64,000 bases of DNA from Aplectana chamaeleonis (lineage: Eukaryota; Nematoda; Chromadorea; Rhabditida; Cosmocercidae): NCBI GenBank assembly GCA_029168955.1, contig JAPDOI010000210.1:1126001-1190000 (forward strand), read 5' to 3'. Position 1 is the stretch's first letter, and every line of letters starts with the position of its first letter. The notes under the pieces are model-generated. The model was not told the DNA's origin and searched no databases. It saw nothing but the letters and a program-made list of their open reading frames with translations. Shown here one piece after another: positions 55,601-64,000 of this stretch. The position numbers and the translations under genes were made by a program.

Positions 55601-58600
55601 GATGTCCATCAAAAATCTATATGCTTTATATGCACTGTCGCTGTCGCCGTTCGCGGGAAGTATGATCCCGGCCTTAGACGAGATTTGATACTGGTCACGA
55701 AACCAACTATGAAGACGATGCGATCGGCAGCGTCATCACTTACAGAAACAGCCACTAACTTCAAACTTTCGTGTACAGAACACCTAAAACTGTGCGGCTT
55801 TTCTGGTTACCTTGACATTTTCAAGGCGTGAAACCTTGACCATACATGCTCCTAGAGATTTTCCATCGATCTATGCACATTTCACCGACTTTTCTTAACA
55901 GAAATCAATAAAATTGATCGCTAATCGATTTTTCTCGAAAATTGGTGAGATGCACGAAAATCGATTTAGAATCTTTGACGACACTGAAACGCAAAGCTTG
56001 CCGTCTTCAGGAAACTACAAAACCAATGAAAATGTGAATAGAAATCGGCAGGGGCCGCTTCTATCTTCTACCCCAAAATGACACTAGCACCACAAGATTA
56101 GAAGCTTTGTACGGGTATCTGAGACCCACCCTGCAGATCAAATTAATGAATATTAATTTTTTCGGTAAGACTTACACTAACAATATCTGGAGATGTAACT
56201 TGTATGTACTTAGGTGAGAATGGAATATGGGAATATGGATATCCAGGAAAAAAATCAGAAAATATCGTTGATTTCTCAGAGTGGAAAATGTTTCTTGTTG
56301 CGGCAGCTTTGTAGAGATGATATCACAAAGGATTGTTTCAATTCAGATGCAGGATCTTCGCACGCACAGCATCTGTTGAGCCGCTATTCAAAAGATTTAT
56401 CATTGCGATTGGAAATTCAAATGAGAGCAAAAAGTACTGCCACAATCTGGTGCTCCATTGCAGATTCAAAAACTCCGCTAAGGTCGTTTAGACAGCGCAA
56501 TGAATGAGGCCATAACCATTATTTTTTGGTTTATAGATCCGTGGCGTTCCCTATAATCAGAAAGTTTAATTAAAAAGAGAAAAACAAAAACACATTGGGA
56601 CTCGTTTTTTTGTTATGTCGTGACAACTCGCTTCATAATGGACATTGACCCACCGACTCGATTGATTAGGTCAAACCCATATGCTTTGTGTGGGGGATGA
56701 GCCATGCGCAATTTCGAAAGGAACAACTCTTGCTGATGTAGTTGTTTTCTTGATTTTTGAGAATCCCCAGCCTAAAGCGAGTTATAATCAAAATACGAAA
56801 ATCAAAAGTTTTCCCGCGTTTCTTGTAGTTTTTAGTTTAGTTTTATTTCTTGACAAACGTTAGAGTGTGTATTTCATAGGGTCCAGGCATCCACGTGTTT
56901 TTTTTATTCAAAATTGTGCACAGTATATAAAAATTTTAGGCAATATGTGTTGTAAGTGATTCAAATAGAAATATTAACAGGCTATTTCGATTAATTTTTC
57001 TATAAAGTTTCGGATCGATGATTCAGAGCGGCAAAAGCAGTCCGATCACAAAATCAATGGAAAAAAGCTCGATTCAATGAATTAATGGCTTTTTCCTGTA
57101 GAACAAATTGTCGCTAATAGAAGTGCCAATAATTTGACGAGAAAAGTTTTGATATTCCTCGCACAATTTCCTGTTAAAAATTATGAAAGCGAGGATCTAT
57201 TCTTTATTTCTAAAAGAATGAAAAAACATTCATCCTAACATAATTCTTTTATTTATAAACCGCTCACGTCATAAATACTGAATCACTATCCAATTCAAAA
57301 GCTATGTATCGCCTACAAAAATCAATACTATTAATAACCTGCGCCCATACATACATATATGTAAGATTTTATCAGCATTGCAAACGGGGTCCATAGTACA
57401 GTCGCGTTGGGAATTCTAGTCCCTGCGGTGCGGTCTTGGTGGACTTCTTTCTTCATACCTCCCATGCGAACAATTTTATGGTAGTCATTCATTTAGTGTT
57501 TTTACATCGATGACACAGGTCAGATTTACTCTGTTCCCTCGCGCGCTTGTGCGAAGTGAGGGTAGAGACAGCGAGAAAGTGTGGGAAGGAAGAGACGCGC
57601 GCCGACGCACGCGAAGAACGGAAGTAAATCACACTTGGAGGCAGAGGATACGTTGATTAATAATCGATTGCCATGGATAGCGTAGCACCACACTGAACTT
57701 GAATTTCCGAAGCGGCAGTGCATGAATACAATACTGATATTAGGCTTGAAGGCACACTCCAAGCTCAGGGACGAAATCTGAGATTTCGACATAATTGTGA
57801 GGTAGACCCACCCCATATAACACCTGCCAAGTGTAAGCTCTCGATTCCTGCGAATAAGCGAGATATCAGAGGAAGCCACATTGGGGCGCCCCTTCTAACG
57901 ATCTTTCGAGCTCAACCTCCTTCTTTAAATGGGTCGTCTGGCATACACCGATTGCAAATGACGGAAATTACAAGCCGCGGACAGCTCGTCCACAATGTTT
58001 CCGCACGCCCAATTTTTGAGGCCATAACTCCGTTTCTAGGAGGTCTTGTATGATTCCAGACACATCATTGGAATCGGAGTGGGACCGGTCTCAAAATAGG
58101 CAAAAAAAAGATAAAAACGATTTTGAGGTCGGGCTGTGCCTTTAAATACACCTTTAGCGTAAAAGGACCCCGCGCTAACTGGAGCGATTTATAAAAGAAC
58201 AAATGTCAGTACAAATATCATATTAAGAATAGCACGATGTCATACTGCTTGGGCGTTGGAAGTACCCGAAGACCACAAGATGTTTTGTGCATGTTCCTGG
58301 TTGGCTTTAATGAACTTCTTTCTTCATTTCCCCCTGCAATCAATTTTATGGGAGTCTTTCGATTAATGTCCCTCGATAACGGAACAGCAATTTCGAAGAA
58401 AATTAACGCTTTCCTTTTTCTATACTCGTCTCCATACATGGCCTCCGTCGAGATAACTTGCAGTTGGACTTAAAGGTGCAGACTTGGAGCTTGGCGGAGG
58501 GAAAATTCATAATTTTGAAGTTTGTGCATGAGCAAAAAGGTATACAGCATCAGAAAACCTCATTATGTATTTGGGTTTCAGTCTTGCACTTGAATACCTT

Positions 58601-60514
58601 TGCACCTTAAACTAAAATCTACTGAACTCAAACGAAAAGGATGTACGGTCTCTCCAAATAGAACTGTCCGCCTATGCGGTCGGCGTGCGTGTCGAGCGAC
58701 CCCCCTGGTGTAGACCTTTTTTTCGCACGATCCTTCGCAAGACAGCCAACAGCTGACTGGGAAACCATTCACTATTCATTCCATTATTCCTGCTTATTGG
58801 TTTACATACCCAAACATAGGTTTCGCGACTGCCGCACGACACGCACGTCGATAGAGTGGGCGGATAGACCCGTTCGGACAGGCTTCAGAGCGTCTGTCGC
58901 ATGTGCGAAAACGTACTGTATAATTATTTAAATAATTAAAAGAAAAGGCTCAAGTGTGTCAGTCAGTTGGGCGGTTTAAACGAAAAAAATCGAAAAATAA
59001 AAGCTACGCAGCCATTTTTTCCAGACCTGCGACTCCATTTTGTGACGGAACGTGTCAAAATTGACTTCAAAAAGTTCCATCACCGCTTCCATGCTAATAG
59101 AATGGATTTTATCTGACATTTTTCCTGTGAATGCAGAGCGGGCCTGCAGTGTTGTATGAAGAAAGGGCTGCAACACGAAAACGCTTAAAAGACTTGAAAT
59201 CACAGCCTGTAGAAACGCAGGTATAATACTGGCGTTCAAATCCTTTCAATGGTATAGGGAGATGTTTTTTACTACATATGTACGCATGCATGTACAAAGT
59301 TCTTATGGACTTTGTACTTTGCACTCGCTTCTTTTCTGGGAAGACTTTGTATTCGCTTTAGTTGTGCCCTCCAAATAGTTTAATGTTTCGAATAATTTGG
59401 ATTTTCGCCAGAATATCAAATTGTATTTGACTGTCTTGGTTTCCTACCATTACTTTAGGTACAACCATCGCAGCGCAGTGAAGGTTGTTTTCCTTTACAG
59501 TAGGAAATCAATGCCCAAATTTCTGAAAATTTAGCTTCCTGGAAAAAGTAACGATTTGGTAATGGTCAAAAAAGTTTCGAAAATATCATGAAGTATCCTA
59601 AAAAAATTACTTGGCGTAAAATAACCTGGAGTAATAAAAAAAGTTGGGAATTGGAGTGAAATAACCAAGAATACGAATGGATGGTCGATCATTTCACAAA
59701 CACATCAAAATGAGATCAAGCACGATTTGGAATGGAGTTCACGTAGCTTGACCTATGCTGATTTCCTTATTACAGCTTTCAAAAATGGCTTGATGTTTCC
59801 GTTGCGCGCTTGATTTCGTTTTGATATGTTTAACGGAGAAGCTTGTGAAATGATCGACCACCAAATCGCATTTTTGGTTATTTCACTTCATTTCCTAACT
59901 TTTTCATTTTTCGAGGCTATTTTGCCCCAAATCATTTTTTTAAGATATTTCAAGACATTTTTGAAACTTTTTTATCATTACCGAATCGTTACTTTTGCCA
60001 GGCAGCTAAATTTTCAGAAATTTCACATATTTTCCCCAAGGTTCCCTTTCTGACTTCAATTTTGCTCAAGGATTTACATTTCGGAACGATGAAACATCTA
60101 ACAGACCATATTGTCTAATGAGTACAATTTTTTAAACTTATAACCCAAAACCATAAAAAATACCTCTCATTACCGCATTTTTCGCAACATGTGAGAACTC
60201 TATATTATTGATCATTAATATTTGATCTTGAATGATGAGAAGAATTTACGAAACAATTGACTTAGAGCCATCAACAACCAAATATCATTGCGGCGTTTTG
60301 TGAAACAGGCTACAAAATCAATATTAGTTATTGGTATTTATCGATAATGACTGATAAGCAAAATTCCTCAACCAAGAAAACCAATCTCACCAGCAATCAC
60401 CCCTCCTCGCCGTATTTTGTGCAATAAGCGCGAAAATCGATAATATTTATTATCGATCGATGACGTGTCATGAATACGAATTCTGACAAGATAAGTACTT
60501 ACCTCCAACGACAT
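51108..60514 (-). CDS. Small acidic protein, unidentified, about 76 residues (three-exon model)
   Basis: Two minus-strand exons, 53220-53113 and 51218-51108, join in phase 0 and together read LPFVRNPKIRDILDQEAPVG..., ..VDPTFLPVDD, then FADWLVQIVHSGVAQDPEIK..., ending DFAHDENT and TAA. Base composition (GC-rich wobble positions) and the amino-acid mix differ sharply from the surrounding AT-rich repeats. A candidate start exon lies at 60514 (MSLE, donor GAG/GTAAGT, phase 0), which would give a 76-residue protein without signal peptide or membrane span. I do not recognise the family and assign no function. Uncertain points: whether further exons exist between 53220 and 60503, and the 7.3-kb first intron. 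Confidence 0.5.
51223..51881. mobile_element. Tc5-like fragment abutting a splice acceptor
   Basis: Starts CGAGGGAAGGATACTTG after TCA (51220-51222) and carries the family interior (GGTTATTTGGGA, TATACGGCAG). No right end found. Confidence 0.65.
51882..52299. mobile_element. TTAA-type MITE (AGGCAGTGTTCACGAT family)
   Basis: Worn left end AAGCAGTGTTCACGAG; right end ATCGTGAACACTGCCT followed by TTAA (52300-52303). Confidence 0.75.
52506..52680. repeat. (TTTA)n microsatellite
   Basis: About 170 bp of TTTA units. Lies in the putative last intron of the small minus-strand gene. Confidence 0.95.
53113..53220 (-). CDS. Middle exon of the small acidic protein gene
   Basis: 108 bp, 36 codons, phase 0 at both ends. 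Acceptor CCCGTTTTCAG, donor GAC/GTATGT. Reads LPFVRNPKIRDILDQEAPVG then YAPPARVDPTFLPVDD. A second frame is also open but is Ser/Arg-rich and less protein-like. Confidence 0.62.
53596..53829. mobile_element. Hairpin MITE (AGGCCTGTCCGAA)
   Basis: Left AGTCTGTCCAGACCAGACTG, right CAGTCTTATTCGGACAGGCC, with CGTGTCGAGCGGCC inside. Copy at 58643-58886. Confidence 0.7.
54273..54782. mobile_element. TTAA-type MITE (AGGCAGTGCTCACGAT)
   Basis: Ends AGGCAGTGCTCACGATAA and CGTCGTGAACACAGCCT; flanks TCCA and TCAA have drifted. It sits in a worn Tc-like repeat (about 53890-54860). Confidence 0.65.
54861..57500. other. Mostly unassigned AT-rich DNA
   Basis: Only the small hairpin at 55550-55676 was recognised. 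An open frame at 56214-56507 has no splice context or motif. Confidence 0.4.
55550..55676. mobile_element. Small hairpin MITE
   Basis: Arms GGATCACACTTCCAGCG and CGCGGGAAGTATGATCC; third copy of the family at 9868 and 27452. Confidence 0.7.
57527..57640. repeat. Dispersed repeat, inverted copy near 63660-63800
   Basis: TTTACTCTGTTCCCTCGC and GGTAGAGACAGCGAGA recur inverted at 63720-63790. 57430-57510 also has a direct partner near 58300-58385 (CTTCTTTCTTCAT, CAATTTTATGG). Confidence 0.65.
57750..58141. mobile_element. TTAA-type MITE (AGGCACACTCCAAGCTC)
   Basis: TTGA at 57746-57749, TTAA at 58142-58145; ends AGGCACACTCCAAGCTCAGG and GGTCGGGCTGTGCCT. Confidence 0.82.
58474..58607. mobile_element. 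Short TTAA-type MITE (AGGTGCA)
   Basis: TTAA-AGGTGCAGACTTGG at left; TGCACCTTAA at right, only 134 bp apart. Confidence 0.5.
58643..58886. mobile_element. Hairpin MITE, copy of 53596-53829
   Basis: GAACTGTCCGCCTATGCGG, CGTGTCGAGCGACC, and right CGTTCGGACAGGCTT. Confidence 0.65.
59514..60030. mobile_element. Near-palindromic AT-rich element
   Basis: ATTTCTGAAAATTTAGCT and AAAGTAACGATT near 59520 pair with their complements near 60010; centre near 59770. Confidence 0.75.
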
Positions 60515-60525
60515 GTATTGAATGG
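60503..60525 (-). CDS. Candidate first exon (MSLE) of the small acidic protein gene
   Basis: Minus strand: CTGTCTGCAG acceptor (possible trans-splice site), 11 bases of leader, ATG TCG TTG GAG, then GTAAGTACTT, a near-perfect donor. Upstream sequence in the same frame is also open (CYGCGDRGAWVNLSAAIQYM), so this could instead be an internal exon of another protein. Confidence 0.35.
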
Positions 60526-61527
60526 CTGCAGACAGATTCACCCACGCACCCCGGTCTCCACAACCGTAGCAGAAAAAAAGCAGTTTTCGTGCTCCACGGC
60601 TAATTTTGTATGTAAACCCACGATTTTGAGGTACCCTTCAAAGTTAAGGTACCAAGTTCAAAGTGGAATAGGAGCGACCTGCATCCATTTTCAGCCTCCT
60701 GTCTGAAAATGAGCTCCATAGCTCAATTTTAAGTGTACCAACAAGATCGTGTACTCCGTCTGAAAAAAGAAAAGGAGATTAACAACAAAAACGCGCTGTC
60801 TTTCACTTTTTACTTGAAAACCAGTGTACCATACCACAACATTTTTGAGTGGTACAACCAACTTTTTGCGCTCTTTTCAATGCAATTTAGCCCTAATTTA
60901 TACGTTCATTCTGAACTGAGATTTCGAAAAAGGGGTTGCGCGCGGGGCCAATTCAAAACCAAATCGGATGCGCGCTTCGCGCGCACCACAATCACATTTC
61001 TAGGGGTTATCAAAGGTACTCCTACAATTAGGATCCACTCCTACAAACATTTATCGATTTTTGCGAAAAATCAATAAAGTCGATAGTTGCAGAAAATCGA
61101 TTAAATCGATAAAAGGTTATTTATGAACGTTGTGAACGTTGACCGATGAGATTCTGAGGTTTGTGGAATGTTCTCATTATTGGTGAGAATGTGGGCGTCG
61201 GCTGTTTCATTAACCTCCAAATATCAGTTGCTCGGATTGTTTTTTGAATGTCGAACAGTTTCAAATGACTGTCGGTTCAATGATGTGAATGGCGAGCTTT
61301 CTGCTCTCTGTTTATATATGGTAGCAATTGCAGGGGATTAACGGTAGGAACCAAAAACAGTAAGATACCCTCTATAAAGCGTCGTAATTCACATCATTCG
61401 AGGCGCGAGCGGCGCGCGCGACGCCTCGGCCTCCGTCTGCCCTATGTTCTCTCACTGTCTCTAACCTCCGCTCCGCACCAGCACGCTCAGGAACCAAGTG
61501 GATTCCGCCGTTTTATGGCCTGTACAA
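60526..61527. other. Unassigned
   Basis: A C-rich coding-like stretch (60530-60600) is noted under the candidate first exon. The rest shows no recognised element; 61380-61460 is GC-rich. Confidence 0.4.
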
Positions 61528-62321
61528 TACCCGCGCTGAATTTTGCAAAAACGGGGAGCGTTTGCCAAACCTGGCAGAGAAACGTCCGATGCTTGTGACT
61601 TTTTTTGATTGAAGACGTTTTTAGATTCTGAAAACTCTATTATATTCACAGCTCGAATTCGTACATAATCATGTGCATTGTGGACTTTTTGACCCTAAAA
61701 TCGCTTTGTTTTCGAGTAAAACTGTTTTTGCGGTCGTTTCTCAAAAACGTCGCGTGCGGCAAGGTGCGGCCAAACTTGGAGTTGTATTTGTACAAGTAAT
61801 AGAAGATCAATCTCTATCTTTTTTTTTCAAGAATTAGATGAAGGTGAGGCGATCTCGAAATTTGTGCAGGTTGAATTTTCGAAATCCTTCAATAAACACA
61901 CTTGGTAGCTTCCTGAAATGTCGGAGTTCTGTTGCGCAAGCTCCAAGCCGACAGATGGAAGAGTTCGGAAATTCAACCTGCACAAATCTTGAGATCGCCA
62001 CACCTTAATCTGATTCTTGAAGAAAACATAGAGTTTGATCTTCTGTTACTTTTACAATTACTACTCGAAGTTTTGCCGCACCTTGCAGCACGCGACGTTT
62101 CTGAGAAACGACCACAAAAAGCATTTCAATAGAAAACAGAGCGATTTCAGGGAACTGCGGCCCACAAAGCACATTATTATGTAGGAATTTGAGCTGTGAA
62201 TATGATAGCGTTTTCAGAATCCAAAAACGTCTCCAAACAAGAAAAAAGTTACAAGAATTGGACTTTTTTTTCGCCAAGTTTGGCAAATGCTCCCCGTTTT
62301 TACAAAACTTACCGCGGGTAT
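61528..62321. mobile_element. Near-palindromic element (ATACCCGCG ends)
   Basis: Ends ATACCCGCGCTGAATTTTGC and the diverged complement; arms over 300 bp share AAAACGGGGAGC, AACGTCGCGTGC and AACCTGCACAAA. Confidence 0.85.
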
Positions 62322-63035
62322 TCTACATTCTCACATTGAAGAGAAAATGGTAGTTATTGGCTTATTTGAGATTAAAATGACATCACTACTGTATTCACTG
62401 GTTAAATAAAGAACACTGTAAATACATCAGAGATTGCCTTTTTCAAGTGACTAAGGAACGAATTCATGAGGTAAGAAGTGGTATGCAAGAGGTCTTTGTG
62501 ACCAAATGTCCCGTCCAACAGAGGGCTTATGATGACAAAGTGCACATAAACATCACAGTTTATGACCACTCTTTTGACAACGCACTTATCTTCAATGAGC
62601 AGTGAAAAAAGTTGGCGAGGATTCGGTAACGTCAACTTGACTATTTTGAGACGAAAATGTTGTGTGAGATTGGACAGGGTCGTTATATTTGGTCTGACGG
62701 CCTTCAAATTCTGCTCAGTCAACGGTTTTCAGTTCCGGAAGCAGGGAACAATTCATCATGCAAATCTGATGATCATATTGAGTGTGCTGAGAGATTTACT
62801 GGCTCTGGCCCATAGAGCGAATCCGAAGCACTCATTTTTCACTGGCCCAGAACAATCATCCGAGTTATTAAGAATCCTGGCGACGGAAAAATCGTTCCAC
62901 CAAGAGAAATCTCCACTCCAAGATCCGACTTGCTAAAAAAGCACTATTTGTAATCCATCAAAAACCTGAATCACCTGAAGGCCATGTTTTGAGAACGTCT
63001 CGAAATAAATCGATGGTGCTGCCACTATACATATG
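62322..63035. other. Unassigned
   Basis: Overlapping open frames exist on both strands at 62402-62936, without splice sites or motifs that decide between them. Confidence 0.4.
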
Positions 63036-63039
63036 TAGT

Positions 63040-63400
63040 ATTCGAATCACTCCTTCTCGGGTATACTACCGGATATCCGAGATTCGGGTAAATCGATATC
63101 CGAAAACTAAAAAAGCGCTCTTTTGCGATCGAACCAATATCCGGGAAATTCAAATTCGGCATTATCTGAATCGAACCATTATCCGAAGGGTCGATGATTC
63201 CCGGATGAATCCGGATAAAATCAGATAAATTCAGATAAATTCGGATAAGTTCGGGTAAATTCAGATAAGATCGCACTTGGCCACGCCCATTTCTCCGTGC
63301 CGCCTTCTATTTATTACATCAGCCCAGGGTTTTCCTCTTTCCGAAATCGGAAGAGTCGTTGCGGCGCGGAAAAATGGGCGTGATCAAGTGAGATGACCAA
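63040..63400. repeat. ATCCGA/ATAAA repeat element with CCACGCCC hairpin
   Basis: Same order as 46990-47385: TCCGGATATCCGA units, GGATAAATTCAG-like units, then the GGCCACGCCC hairpin at 63275-63390. Confidence 0.65.
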
Positions 63401-64000
63401 GTGGCTACTTATTCAGTTTTTTTTTCAACTTTTTTTAAACCGTTGCTTTGCATACTTGTTACTACCTAGTTATCCTGAACCAAACCTGTGTATGGATAAG
63501 ATCCTGCCTTCCTACGAAGATATAGTCGCATTGAAGATCACATATTGAAAAAATATATGTGAACATATATATGTTCGATAAAAATAGTCTGTGTTGTTCA
63601 GACAATCTTCTTCGACTAACTTGTTTCGACCACGGACCATTTTTGCCGGACATATCCTCTGTTTCCAAGTGGAATTTATTTTCGTTCATCGCGTGCGTCT
63701 GCGCGCGTACGCTGCGTATCCTTCTCCCCACACTCTCTCGCTGTCTCTACCTTCGCTACGCACAAGCAAGCGAGGGAACAGAGTAAATTCGGCTCGGAAC
63801 CAGAGGATATGCTACCCTCATCTTCATCCTAATCTGAAACCTCAGTTTACCCGAACCCACTGAAATGTTCCCTTGCGGAAATTGGGGAAGGGTGGATTTG
63901 CGAGTTTAGATTAGACTCTAAGAGTTCTGGCCGAGAAATAGCCGTGAAATGCCTGCTTGAAGCGTCATAGTCTTTAAATAGCCGCCAAATAAGGCTTCTC

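Noticed and set aside
58976..59239. Minus-strand frame with KMESQVWKKW
   Set aside because: No partner motifs or element ends; could be transposase debris but cannot be supported.
1..64000. CRISPR arrays, rRNA genes, LTR or LINE retrotransposons
   Set aside because: No regular spacer-repeat pattern, rRNA motif, long direct terminal repeats or reverse-transcriptase motif was seen.

Overview
The window is nematode nuclear DNA, most likely from a clade V (strongylid or hookworm-like) worm. Three things point there: a neuroligin gene split into many small exons with nematode-style splice sites, a three-exon neuropeptide precursor closely resembling a C. elegans NLP precursor, and a dense load of Tc4/Tc5-like DNA transposons. 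I cannot name the species from sequence alone. No bacterial genes, rRNA or CRISPR array were seen.

Three host genes are supported. (1) The last 13 exons of a neuroligin gene (nlg-1) run on the + strand from 4980 to 24549; its 5' exons lie off the left edge. They encode 567 residues: the end of the esterase-like ectodomain, a Pro/Thr-rich stalk, one membrane segment and a cytoplasmic tail ending in the hydrophobic PDZ-type ligand EIQV. (2) On the - strand, 38157 to 30982, three tiny exons encode a 76-residue secreted precursor with one amidated peptide (SPSMGL...FIPS-amide), an apparent nlp-49 orthologue. A 6.9-kb intron splits it. (3) On the - strand, two well-formed small exons (53220-53113 and 51218-51108), perhaps joined to a start exon at 60514, encode a short acidic protein I do not recognise.

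Almost everything else is DNA transposons, mostly non-autonomous and often nested. The largest group is Tc4/Tc5-like: ends CAAGGGAA or CTAGGGAACC, and a 3-bp TNA target duplication inside CTNAG. One copy (3230-4872) keeps long inverted repeats and a broken transposase with a cysteine-rich Tc5-type C-terminus; another (14506-17436) keeps a fragment of the same domain. The second group is a set of MITE families whose ends read TTAA-AGGC...GCCT-TTAA. Also present are a hAT-like element with an exact 8-bp duplication, a mariner, a piggyBac-like MITE, an AGCCTAG family inserted into itself, many hairpin MITEs, tRNA-like segments and two (TTTA)n arrays.

Layout: 1-4979 transposons upstream of or within an nlg-1 intron; 4980-25130 nlg-1 with TE-filled introns; 25131-30569 TE-rich intergenic; 30570-38174 the neuropeptide gene; 38175-51107 TE-rich intergenic; 51108-60525 the unidentified small gene; 60526-64000 hairpin elements and unassigned AT-rich DNA.
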